From: Candidatus Cloacimonadota bacterium | GTDB taxonomy: Bacteria > Cloacimonadota > Cloacimonadia > Cloacimonadales > Cloacimonadaceae | DNA length: 64,000 bases | Assembly (NCBI GenBank): GCA_020532085.1 | Contig: JAJBAV010000014.1 | Location: 1-64,000, forward strand | Direction of reading: 5' to 3' | Shown: positions 44,291 through 52,518 of the stretch, one piece after another | How the letters are laid out: the number at the start of each line of letters is the position of its first letter | Position numbering within the stretch: the first letter of the stretch is position 1 | Notes under the pieces: model-generated | Databases searched by the model: none | What the model saw: only the letters and a program-made list of their open reading frames with translations | Told to the model about the DNA's origin: nothing | Translations under genes and position numbers: made by a program

Positions 44291-46978
44291 TTACTTTAAC
44301 AATATCATCTTACGGGTTTGGACAAAATCCCCGGAGCGCAGGCGGTAATGGTATATTCCGCTTCCGCAGGACTGGCCCTGGTTGTCCTTGCCGTCCCAAA
44401 CGAGGTCCAGCTGCTGGCCTGCGGGCATTCCCGCGAAGAGGGTGCGAACCAGTCTGCCGCGGATGTCGAAGATCTGCAAAGAGGCTGGCAAGGCGGGGTC
44501 CTTCAGGCTAAAGCTGATGGTGGTGACGGGGTTGAAGGGATTGGGGTAATTCTGCTGGAGCGCATTCACTCTCACAGGAACCGTATTGTCTTCCGCAGCA
44601 GTGCCTTGCCGGGTGGAAAACTGGCTGATCTGGCTGAAGTTGCTGTTGCCGGCCACATTGCCGGCGCTCACCCGCCAATAGTAGGTCCGCCCGGGCTGCA
44701 GGCCGGAAACGTGGTGGCTGGTGGCGGTGAGGTTGGGCAGATCGAATTCCGGATCGACGAACCAGACGCTTTGCGAGATCTGAAGCGTGTAGATGTCGGC
44801 CAGGGGCATGGCGGTCCAGGCAAAATCGAGGTTCCAGGCCTGCTCGACAGCCAGATGTTCCGGGAAGGTAAGCACAGGTGGGGCAGGCAGTTCGGTGATG
44901 TTCCCCGTGGTGAAGCTGAGGTTGAGGCAGAAGGGGCCCGCCCCGATGTCGGCCAGTCCGCACACCCGCCAGTGGTAAGTTTGGAAGGGCGTAAGGCCCT
45001 GCAACTGATAATGGTTGTCCGGGTGATCGATGACGTTGACGAGGAAACTGCTGAAATTGGGATCAGCTGAAACCTGCAGCTGATATCCGGTTACGCCGGG
45101 GGTGGCGGTCCAGGCCAGCAGCGGATTGGTGGGGATATCCGTGGCGCCGTTGGGGGGCCAGGTCCCCTGCGGCACGGCCATTTCACTGGCGATCGCGAAG
45201 GGATGGGTGTTGCTGTCTGTCTGCCCGTTGGAGTTTTGGGTCACCCGCAGGAACACCTGGCTGGAATTGAGCACCGGGATGTTGTTCCAGACATAGGATC
45301 CGGTGTTGGGAGCCGCGACACTCAAGGTGTTCCAGCTGCCTCCGCCGTCAGTGCTGTAATCCAGCGTAACTGTTCCGGAGAGGGTTTTGGCCTTCCAAGT
45401 GAGAATCTTGTTGCTGCCAGAGAACCAGGTTTCGCCACCGCGGGGATAGGTGAGCTGCACATCGGAGATCTTGATCTTGAAAGTGATGGTCTGGCCGGCC
45501 TCACCCACCTCGTAGAGGTTGAGCCCGCCCGGCGCGTTGTTGCTCATGAACCCGCTCGGGACGGTGGCTTCGTTCATTTCGACGCGCCCTTCCTGCTGGG
45601 AAAACTCGGCCATGCTGATGGCACCGTTGGAGGTGGTGTTATTGGCGTGGGGGCGGTAGATGTAAAGCTCGTCCGGCGGTCCGTCGGCATTGCCGCTCTC
45701 GGAAACATCCAAACGATAGACCAGCAGTCCGGTGCCGGGGATGTTGTGATCGTAATTCGCGGAGGGACGGCGGTATTCCAGCAGGTAGTATTCGCCGCTT
45801 TTCCAGCTGGGCACGCGCCAGATGTTGTTCGTGGCGGAGGAGGCCACCGGTGAAAGGCTGTAGGTGCCGGAAGCGCTGATCTCCGGAACGGTGGAGATCC
45901 ACTGCCCGTACTTGTGTTTCATCCACACGCTCATGTGCTGGGGCGGGTTCTGGTCCGAGCACATGATGTCCCAGGCGCTGATGGGGTCGATGCTGGTGTC
46001 GTTATAGCGGTAAAGGTCTGGAGCGCCGAGGCTGTGGAACATTTCGTGGGAAAGCACGCCGGCGCCGGAACCCAGGGTGGAGGTCTCGATCTGGAAATTG
46101 AAGTCCCAGACCTGCTTGCCGTGGATCATGGCGTTCACGGTGTAGAGCACCCAGCGATGGGGCCAGAGCAGTTCGGCCCAGCCTTCCGGCGAGCCCTTGA
46201 TGATGAAGCAGGTGTTGTCCACATAGCCATCGTTGTCGCCGTCGATCACCAGGTCCGTGGGCACCTGGGGCGCGATGGCGTTCACGGCACGCAGCAGCAA
46301 CTGATGTTCGCGCTGGGTGCGTTCATTGTCACCGTTGTAACCTTGGGGATTGGCCGCGCTGTGCGCTTTGAAATAGGCGCGGGGATAGGTGTCTGTGTAG
46401 CAGAGGATGGTGGAGCCGTTCGGGGCCGGATAGAAGGTGGAGTTTACATTCAACTGGTTGTAGGATGCTTCCCAGAAATAGCGTTTCATGGAATTTCCCG
46501 CCGGGTTGTTGAAGATCTCGTCATAAACGCCGATGGGAGTGGCGAAATCGGGGTCATCGGCGAATTTGATGAAGACCACCAGATTGTTGAAGTCGCCTGT
46601 GTGAGGGGATTTGGCGTCGCTGTAATCCCGCATGCCGGGGTAACGCTCATATTTGGCTTCGATCAGCCGGCGGGAAAGGTTGACTCCGGGCTGCAAAGCC
46701 TTGTGCTGCGGGGATCCGCGGCCCACGATCCAGTCCGTGGGCGCCACTTGTTCGCCGTCCTGCCGGGCGTAAACATAGTAGCCGGCGTCATTCTGGACGA
46801 TCGTATAGTTGTCCGCGTCGTGCAGCCAGTTGTGCCATTCGTCCCCGCTGGCCAGGATTTCCAGTTCGCTGCCGTCCGGCTGGGCCACCCGCACCGGGGT
46901 GTTCACCAGCGGCGCGGCGCACAGCGTTCCCAGCGCCAGCAGCGCTGTGAGAAGGGTCAAGATCAGTTTGTTGGCCAT
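44291..46978 (-). CDS. M6-family secreted metalloprotease with sorting domain
   Basis: 895 residues. Signal peptide (about 1-22), propeptide, then the M6/InhA-like catalytic domain with HEMFHSLGAPD at 311-321 (HExxHxxGxxD; the downstream Met-turn is probably in AWDIMC). Two Fn3-like modules follow (about 600-690 and 695-790). The C-terminal domain (about 810-895) reads NYPNPFNPVTTISFSL, LQIFDIRGRLVRTL, SGIYHYRLRSGDFVQTRKMILLK, a type 9 sorting/FlgD-like domain. Predicted extracellular peptidase, suited to a protein- and amino-acid-fermenting life style. Own terminator downstream. Confidence 0.92.
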   Translation of the reverse strand: MANKLILTLLTALLALGTLCAAPLVNTPVRVAQPDGSELEILASGDEWHNWLHDADNYTIVQNDAGYYVYARQDGEQVAPTDWIVGRGSPQHKALQPGVNLSRRLIEAKYERYPGMRDYSDAKSPHTGDFNNLVVFIKFADDPDFATPIGVYDEIFNNPAGNSMKRYFWEASYNQLNVNSTFYPAPNGSTILCYTDTYPRAYFKAHSAANPQGYNGDNERTQREHQLLLRAVNAIAPQVPTDLVIDGDNDGYVDNTCFIIKGSPEGWAELLWPHRWVLYTVNAMIHGKQVWDFNFQIETSTLGSGAGVLSHEMFHSLGAPDLYRYNDTSIDPISAWDIMCSDQNPPQHMSVWMKHKYGQWISTVPEISASGTYSLSPVASSATNNIWRVPSWKSGEYYLLEYRRPSANYDHNIPGTGLLVYRLDVSESGNADGPPDELYIYRPHANNTTSNGAISMAEFSQQEGRVEMNEATVPSGFMSNNAPGGLNLYEVGEAGQTITFKIKISDVQLTYPRGGETWFSGSNKILTWKAKTLSGTVTLDYSTDGGGSWNTLSVAAPNTGSYVWNNIPVLNSSQVFLRVTQNSNGQTDSNTHPFAIASEMAVPQGTWPPNGATDIPTNPLLAWTATPGVTGYQLQVSADPNFSSFLVNVIDHPDNHYQLQGLTPFQTYHWRVCGLADIGAGPFCLNLSFTTGNITELPAPPVLTFPEHLAVEQAWNLDFAWTAMPLADIYTLQISQSVWFVDPEFDLPNLTATSHHVSGLQPGRTYYWRVSAGNVAGNSNFSQISQFSTRQGTAAEDNTVPVRVNALQQNYPNPFNPVTTISFSLKDPALPASLQIFDIRGRLVRTLFAGMPAGQQLDLVWDGKDNQGQSCGSGIYHYRLRSGDFVQTRKMILLK

Positions 46979-47339
46979 GTTTTTTGGTCCTGTATGTCTT
47001 TTTATACTTTGATAAAATAGCGCGAATAACGCTCGAAGCCATCTGCGCCTTTGGTTTCTGATACACTTTTTGTTCCAATGTAGGAATTATTTTGAGAGGT
47101 CAAGCTTGCTCCGCAGCGCGGCTCCGCCAGCCTCGGCCGCCGAGCCTGAAAAAATTGGGCTGGACCCGCCCTTGGCCCCCTCCCATCCGCCTCTTGCCCG
47201 CCTCCCGTTGAGTTCCCGCTGTTCAGGCGGGAACTCAGCGGGAGGCGAAGGGGATGTGACCAGGCTGGGGCTTGGGGCGGAGCCAGCGGGAAACAGCCCT
47301 GATTTACGGTGTCTAAAAGACTGTACGGCAGTAAGTTGC
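46979..47339. other. Intergenic region with family 2 palindrome
   Basis: Between the M6 protease start and the end of the second chromate-transporter gene, it contains the palindrome 47166-47280. No gene is seen. Confidence 0.6.
47166..47280. repeat. Large imperfect palindrome, family 2, copy B
   Basis: An inner hairpin of two 19-base arms (47201-47219 and 47227-47245), 18 of 19 complementary, with the same arm sequence (CCTCCCG.TGAGTTCCCGC) as copy A at 16703. Outer arms (CCGCCCTTGGCCCC against GGGGCTTGGGGCGG) are less regular. Copies A and B differ at many positions, so this is an older family than family 1. Confidence 0.8.
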
Positions 47340-47858
47340 TCAGCCGAAGACCATTCCGAAGGCAGCCGCGCCCAGCATCAGATAGATGGGGTTGGGCCTC
47401 AAGCGCCAGTAGATCGCCAGACTGATAACGAAAACGAGCACTGTGAACCAGTCCGTGATGGCGCTCCGGGCGATGAGGATCATGGCGGCGCCGATGAGGC
47501 CGAGGGTAACCCAGCGCAGTTTTTGAAAGATGTTTTTGAACCAGGGCTGCCGGCGGAGCTTGAGATAGGTGAGGGTGATGAGCAACATCAGGATGAGCGA
47601 GGGCAGGATCACCCCGAAGGTACAGAGCAGGGAGCCCCAAACGCCCGCCTGACGATAGCCGATGAAGGTGGCAGCGTTGATGGCGATTGGGCCCGGGGTC
47701 ATTTGCGAGATCGCCACCACGTCGGTGAATTCACCCTGGGTGAGCCAGGCATGGCGGACCACGGCTTCCTGCTGGATCATGGCCAAAATGGCATAGCCGC
47801 CGCCGAAACTGAACAGGCCGATCTTGAAGAAGACCCAGAACAAACTCAGCAGGCTCAT
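47340..47858 (-). CDS. Chromate transporter family protein, half-size subunit 2
   Basis: 172 residues from the ATG at 47858, which overlaps the stop of the upstream half (ATGA). The CHR family half-domain pattern is present: FKIGLFSFGGGYAILAMIQQEAV, ISQMTPGPIAINAATFIGY, and about five to six hydrophobic helices. Short-chain CHR proteins work as a pair of subunits; the substrate is chromate/sulfate in studied cases but is not proven for most homologues. Confidence 0.9.
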   Translation of the reverse strand: MSLLSLFWVFFKIGLFSFGGGYAILAMIQQEAVVRHAWLTQGEFTDVVAISQMTPGPIAINAATFIGYRQAGVWGSLLCTFGVILPSLILMLLITLTYLKLRRQPWFKNIFQKLRWVTLGLIGAAMILIARSAITDWFTVLVFVISLAIYWRLRPNPIYLMLGAAAFGMVFG

Positions 47859-48403
47859 TCGGGCCTCTGCCTGCCCCAGACTCCCTGGACCACGGAAAAG
47901 GCGATCGCGGCCAGGATCAGCCAGATGGGGCTGAAGCCGAACCATCCCACCAGCACCATCGCGAGGATCGGCACCCAGAAATTGCTGAGCTTGAGTTTGG
48001 CGGAGCGGGTCATCTGGACCAGCGGCACGGCGATGAGGGCCACCAAGGCCGGTTTGAGGGCACGGAAAGCCTTGCGCACCAAGGCCTGGTCCGCATAGTG
48101 GGCAAAGAGTTCGGCGATCAGCATGATGGTGACCAGGGAGGGCAAAACCGTTCCCAGCACCGCTGCCGCCATGCCCCAGCGTCCTCGCACGTGCAGGCCC
48201 ACGTAAACGCTGAGATTGATCGCGATCGGCCCCGGACAGGATTGCGCCGCGGCCAGGCCGTCCAGAAAGTCCTCATCCGTGATCCAGCCTCGTTTTTCCA
48301 CCACTTCCCGACGGATGAGGGGGATCATCGCGTAGGCGCCGCCGATGGTGAACGCGCCAATTTTGAGAAAGGTAAAAAATAGGGAACCGAGGTTTTCAGA
48401 CAC
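47855..48403 (-). CDS. Chromate transporter family protein, half-size subunit 1
   Basis: 182 residues: FLKIGAFTIGGAYAMIPLIRREVV, AAAQSCPGPIAINLSVYVG, and five to six membrane helices. It overlaps ispG by 8 bases at its start and the second half by 4 bases at its end, so the three genes are probably one operon. Two halves face each other in opposite membrane topology in the known model. Confidence 0.9.
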   Translation of the reverse strand: MSENLGSLFFTFLKIGAFTIGGAYAMIPLIRREVVEKRGWITDEDFLDGLAAAQSCPGPIAINLSVYVGLHVRGRWGMAAAVLGTVLPSLVTIMLIAELFAHYADQALVRKAFRALKPALVALIAVPLVQMTRSAKLKLSNFWVPILAMVLVGWFGFSPIWLILAAIAFSVVQGVWGRQRPE

Positions 48404-49463
48404 CCTTCACCCGCTCTTCCACCAAACGCAGAAGTTCTGCCACAAGCTGCCGTTCCGGCACTTTTTTAACGATCTGGCCGCGGGCGAAGAGGAGGCCCTC
48501 GCCGTCGCCGCCGGCGATGCCAAAATCCGCTTCCCGCGCTTCTCCGGGCCCATTCACGGCGCAGCCCATCACGGCGATGGTGAGCGGCAGATCGCCGTAG
48601 GCCTGCAAGGCGTTTTCCACCTCGGTGGCCAGACGGAAGAGATTTACCCTGGTGCGTCCGCAGGTGGGACAGGAAATGATGTTAAGCCCCTGCCGCAAGC
48701 CGAGGTTGCGCAAGATCTGCCTGGCCACGATCACTTCCTGGATGGGATCGGCGGTGAGGGAAACCCGCAGGGTGTCGCCGATGCCTTCGGAGAGCAGGAT
48801 CCCCAAGGCCATGGCGGATTTGACGCTGCCGGCCAGCAGGGTGCCGGATTCCGTGATGCCCAGATGCAGGGGGTAATCCACCGCCTCACTCAAAGCCCGG
48901 TAACTGGCCAGCATCAAAGGCAGTTGGGAGGCTTTCACGGAGATCTTGATGGCATCGAAGTTCAGGTCCTCGAGGATGCGCACATGCTCCAGGGCCGCCT
49001 CCACCATGGCTGCGGCGCTCACACCGTGTTTGGCCACCAGCTCCCGGGGCAGGGAACCGCTGTTCACGCCGATGCGGATGGGCACACCGCGTTCTGAAGC
49101 CACCTTCACCACTTCCTCCACCTTGACGCGGGAGCCTATGTTGCCTGGATTGATCCGGAGTCCGGCGATCCCGGCCTCCAGCGCTTGCAGGGCCAGCTTG
49201 TGGTCGAAATGAATGTCCGCGATCAGGGGCACTTTAGCGCCGCTGACGAGGGTTGGGATGGCGCGGATGTCCTCAGCGCCAGTGACCGCGAAGCGGATGA
49301 TCTGGCAGCCGGAGCTTTCCAAAGCGCTGATCTGGGCCAGCGCGGCAGCCACATTTTGGGTGGGCACGCTGAGCATGCTCTGGATCGAAACAGGGGCGCC
49401 GCCGCCGATCGGGACAGAGCCCAAGTGTATCTGCCGGGTAGGTTTGCGAGTGATGTTTTCCAT
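48396..49463 (-). CDS. ispG: 4-hydroxy-3-methylbut-2-enyl diphosphate synthase
   Basis: 355 residues. Iron-sulfur enzyme of the MEP isoprenoid pathway. [4Fe-4S] ligands Cys265 and Cys268 (SCPTCGR), Cys301 (GCAVNGPGE) and Glu308. N-terminal VPIGGGAPVSIQSML and GLRINPGNIG are typical. This is the short bacterial form. TTGACA lies only 28 bases before the ATG, with TTTTG in between and no Shine-Dalgarno, so a leaderless transcript is possible. Confidence 0.97.
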   Translation of the reverse strand: MENITRKPTRQIHLGSVPIGGGAPVSIQSMLSVPTQNVAAALAQISALESSGCQIIRFAVTGAEDIRAIPTLVSGAKVPLIADIHFDHKLALQALEAGIAGLRINPGNIGSRVKVEEVVKVASERGVPIRIGVNSGSLPRELVAKHGVSAAAMVEAALEHVRILEDLNFDAIKISVKASQLPLMLASYRALSEAVDYPLHLGITESGTLLAGSVKSAMALGILLSEGIGDTLRVSLTADPIQEVIVARQILRNLGLRQGLNIISCPTCGRTRVNLFRLATEVENALQAYGDLPLTIAVMGCAVNGPGEAREADFGIAGGDGEGLLFARGQIVKKVPERQLVAELLRLVEERVKGV

Positions 49464-49491
49464 GTGGCAAAAGCAGGCTGGCCGGGAATTC

Positions 49492-49497
49492 TGTCAA
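49492..49497 (-). promoter_or_regulatory. TTGACA box upstream of ispG
   Basis: Minus-strand TTGACA; TTTTG lies 19 bases downstream and the ATG 28 bases downstream. Back-to-back with the plus-strand box at 49525. Confidence 0.45.
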
Positions 49498-49524
49498 TCT
49501 AATTTCCCCGCCCTCACATAAACC

Positions 49525-49530
49525 TTGACC
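49525..49530 (+). promoter_or_regulatory. TTGACC box upstream of DUF4139 gene
   Basis: TTGACC with TTTTG 14 bases downstream, 79 bases before the GTG start at 49610. A TATAAT at about 49563 has no obvious -35 partner and may be a second promoter. Confidence 0.4.
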
Positions 49531-49609
49531 AAAAAGTTCGGGGATTTTGCATGGTTCGGCAGTATAATATCAGTGAAACCAAAAAAACTGATGCCTTTAG
49601 GAGGTTACA

Positions 49610-50959
49610 GTGTTCATTAGAGTTATCATGCTCCTGATCCTGCTGGTGCTGGCAGGCTTTGCCAGCGCGGAAGACTGGATCACCATCTACAATGACGACC
49701 TTTCCCTGGTGCGCAGCAATTTTGAGCTGGAGCTCAAGGCCGGTCGCCAGGAATACAATTTCGACAACATCACCTCCCGCATCGAAGCGCCCTCCGTGAT
49801 CGTGCATTCCCTCAGCGGCGGAGTGCGGGTCGCGGAACAGAATTATGAATACGACCTGGCCGGCAAATCCCAGATCATCGCCAAATACATCGAGCGCGAG
49901 GTGGAACTGCTCACCAAGGACGATTCGCGGGTGATCGGCACCCTCAAGTTCTATGACGGCAGCAGCTTCGGGATCCTGGAAAAAGGCAGCGACCGGCTCT
50001 TCGTGGTTGCCGACAGCGAAACCCAGGTGATCAAACTGGCGGAACTGCCCTCCAACTTCTACACCAAGCCCACCCTGCACTGGAGCCTGATCGCAGACAA
50101 AGCCGGCAAACATCCCCTCCAGATGACCTACCTGACCGGTGGATTGAGCTGGAACGTCACCTACAACAGCGTTTGGGACGAAAAGACCCTCGCCCTCAAT
50201 TCCTGGGTGACCATCACCAACCAGAGCGGCAAGGCCTTCGACGAAGTGACCCTGAAACTGATCGCGGGCGACGTGAACCGGGTCTATGACGTGTATGGCG
50301 GCTACAAACGCAACATGTACGACGAGATGATGGCGCCGTCGATGGCCATGGATGCCGGAGCGCCCAGCTTCGAGGAAAAGGCCTTCCACGATTTCCACAT
50401 GTACACCCTGGACCAGAAAGTGTCCTTCGCGAACAACCAGACCAAACAGCTGGAACTATATCCACTGCAAAACGTAAAGGCCATCCAGGCTTACGAATAC
50501 AGCACCTGGGGCGGCGGCGTGAACAGCGTGATCAAGTTCAAAAACACCGAGGAAAACGGCATCGGCAAGCCCCTGCCCAAAGGCACCCTCAAGGTCTATA
50601 AGAAAGACAGCGACGGCAATCTGGAATTCATTGGCGAAGACAGCATCAAGCACACCAGCAAGAACGAAGATGTGAAGATCAACACCGGCACCGCCTTCGA
50701 CCTGGTGGCCTCCACCCTGGTGCGCGACCAGCGCGACCTGGGCAAAAACAAAAGCGAGCGCACCATCCAGGTGACCCTGCGCAACAACTCCGCCGAGGCC
50801 AAAACGATCAACGTGCTGCACCAGCTGGGCGGAAACGACAGCATCATCGAAAGCAATTTCACCCACACCCAGGACACCAACCTGAAGGCCACCTTCGAGA
50901 TAGCGGTCCAGCCGGACAAAGAGGTGATCCTCAACTTCACCGTGAGAACCGAATACTGA
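49610..50959 (+). CDS. Secreted DUF4139-domain protein
   Basis: 449 residues. GTG start at 49610 with AGGAGG in front. Signal peptide (FIRVIMLLILLVLAGFASA). The body matches DUF4139 proteins: an N-terminal YNDDLSLVRSNFELEL segment, then WSLIADKAGKHPLQMTYLTGGLSWNVTYNSVWDEKTLALNSWVTITNQSGKAFDEVTLKLIAGDVN, and a C-terminal beta domain (LVASTLVRDQRDLGKNKSERTIQVTLRNNS). Periplasmic or surface; no known biochemical role. Followed after 22 bases by an Hsp20 gene. Confidence 0.88.
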   Translation: MFIRVIMLLILLVLAGFASAEDWITIYNDDLSLVRSNFELELKAGRQEYNFDNITSRIEAPSVIVHSLSGGVRVAEQNYEYDLAGKSQIIAKYIEREVELLTKDDSRVIGTLKFYDGSSFGILEKGSDRLFVVADSETQVIKLAELPSNFYTKPTLHWSLIADKAGKHPLQMTYLTGGLSWNVTYNSVWDEKTLALNSWVTITNQSGKAFDEVTLKLIAGDVNRVYDVYGGYKRNMYDEMMAPSMAMDAGAPSFEEKAFHDFHMYTLDQKVSFANNQTKQLELYPLQNVKAIQAYEYSTWGGGVNSVIKFKNTEENGIGKPLPKGTLKVYKKDSDGNLEFIGEDSIKHTSKNEDVKINTGTAFDLVASTLVRDQRDLGKNKSERTIQVTLRNNSAEAKTINVLHQLGGNDSIIESNFTHTQDTNLKATFEIAVQPDKEVILNFTVRTEY

Positions 50960-50981
50960 CAAACCATTCTGGGGATGGAAA

Positions 50982-51422
50982 ATGCAGGACAAGATACATT
51001 CGAATCTGAACGGCATCCGCCGCGAAATGCTGAAGATCCTGGGCGAAGTTTCCTCGCTCACCCACAGCCCGCTGGCCATTGAGGACGCCATCGACGATTT
51101 CTGGCATCCCAAATGCGATGTTTACCAGACCGACACGCAGTGGGTGGTGCTGGTGGAACTGGCCGGAGTGAACAAGGACGAGATCAGCATCACGGCCAGC
51201 AGCGAGTACCTGCGCATCAGCGGAGCGCGCGAGCTGCATTCCGAGGACGGCCAGACCACCTACCACAGCATGGAGATCGATACCGGCAGATTCGACCGCC
51301 GGATCTTTTTTCCCGATCTCAGCCTGGACAAAGACCATCCCAAGGTGCAATACCTGAACGGGATCCTGCGGATCGCCTTCACCATCCAGGCTTTGGTGGA
51401 AAGGATCATACCCATAGATTGA
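50982..51422 (+). CDS. Hsp20/alpha-crystallin small heat-shock protein (2)
   Basis: 146 residues. Alpha-crystallin core: CDVYQTDTQWVVLVELAGVNKDEISITASSEYLRISGARE, RFDRRIFFPDLSLDKDHPKVQYLNGILRIAFTIQ. More divergent than the copy at 43723: no IxI tail and an ISG-type strand resembling A-type sHsps of the class found next to Lon/AAA proteases (from memory). It sits in an envelope gene row rather than with a chaperone. Confidence 0.85.
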   Translation: MQDKIHSNLNGIRREMLKILGEVSSLTHSPLAIEDAIDDFWHPKCDVYQTDTQWVVLVELAGVNKDEISITASSEYLRISGARELHSEDGQTTYHSMEIDTGRFDRRIFFPDLSLDKDHPKVQYLNGILRIAFTIQALVERIIPID

Positions 51423-51516
51423 AGCCCAAATTCCGGCCGTCCGGCCCAAACCGGGCGGCCGGACCATAAAATGATTTACTGAGCAGACGGACAAACGCCG
51501 TCTGGATGGAGGAAAG

Positions 51517-52518
51517 GTGAAAAGAACTTTGATGTTGGCGCTGGCTTTGGGCGCCTGGCTGCTCTGCGCGGCCACGGGAGTGGAGTCGGTCCGCTCGACT
51601 GATACTTCCAAAACCTCGAACACGGTGAGCATCGAGCTCAGCGACCCCGCCCAATACAGCGTGCAACAACTGCCCGGAGGCAAGGGCGTGCGCCTCACCA
51701 TCAAGAATGTCAGTTCTTTGGGCGGCAGTCCCCAGTATCCGCGCCTGAGCGAAGTGATCGACGTGGTTTCAGCCCGCATGGAAGGCGGCAACGCCGTTAT
51801 CGACATCAAGACCATGGGCGATTACGACATTTCGCACGGCAGCAATTCAGCCCGGGACCGCATCACCGTATCGGTGATCTCCGGTGCAGCAACTCCGTCC
51901 GCGCCCAAACCAGCGGCCGCGCCGGCGTCAATCCCCAAAACGGAGATCCCGCCCTCGGCCATGCCCAAAAAAGTGGGGTTGCCAGACAATGTGAGCAGCC
52001 GTCCCCAACTGCCAGCTCCAGCGCCATCTGATAGAACCCCTGGTTCCGTTCCACCCCAGGAACAGCCCCTGGCACAAACCACCCCGCCACCTCTTGTGCC
52101 CCCGCCCACTACCGAGGAAACAAAAACCGGGGAAGAACAGCTTGAGGCCAAAGCCCTGCCGGAAACTCCGGCGGAAGGTGCTTCCGGGACGGCCACAGAG
52201 CCGGCAAGCGGCGATAAAACAACCAAGGGCAATCTGCCGCTTTGGCTGATCCTCGCTGCGGCGGCCCTGCTCATCCTGCTGGTGGTCCTTAAATATTTTC
52301 TGGCCAAACGGCCGGAAATTGCCGCAGGAACTTCCGAACCAATCCGGGACGAAAAACCCGCTGAGGGCAGGACTTTGCTGCTGGACCCCGAAACCCGGCA
52401 ACGCATGGTGCAGAAGCTGCTGGACCAAGGCTGGTCCTCCAGCGAGATCGCCCGCGAGATGCGTCTGGGCGTTCAGGAAGTGGAAGCCATAGTGGCGAGG
52501 CTCAAAGGCCTGAAATGA
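51517..52518 (+). CDS. Membrane protein: AMIN-like domain, Pro-rich linker, TM helix, C-terminal HTH
   Basis: 333 residues, GTG start with GGAGG in front. Signal peptide (1-20), a periplasmic AMIN-like beta domain (about 35-122: VSIELSDPAQYSVQQLPGGKGVRLTIKN, VISGAA), a Pro/Ala-rich linker (125-235), one membrane helix (241-262), then a cytoplasmic segment with a probable helix-turn-helix (301-330: LLDQGWSSSEIAREMRLGVQEVEAIVARL). The order suggests coupling an envelope-binding domain to a DNA- or protein-binding domain. Function unknown. Its stop overlaps the next start (ATGA). Confidence 0.7.
   Translation: MKRTLMLALALGAWLLCAATGVESVRSTDTSKTSNTVSIELSDPAQYSVQQLPGGKGVRLTIKNVSSLGGSPQYPRLSEVIDVVSARMEGGNAVIDIKTMGDYDISHGSNSARDRITVSVISGAATPSAPKPAAAPASIPKTEIPPSAMPKKVGLPDNVSSRPQLPAPAPSDRTPGSVPPQEQPLAQTTPPPLVPPPTTEETKTGEEQLEAKALPETPAEGASGTATEPASGDKTTKGNLPLWLILAAAALLILLVVLKYFLAKRPEIAAGTSEPIRDEKPAEGRTLLLDPETRQRMVQKLLDQGWSSSEIAREMRLGVQEVEAIVARLKGLK

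Noticed and set aside
47002-47640. 212-codon minus-strand frame over the end of the chromate-transporter gene and the palindrome
   Set aside because: It is out of frame with the clear transporter gene, rich in Pro/His/Ser and crosses a repeat.
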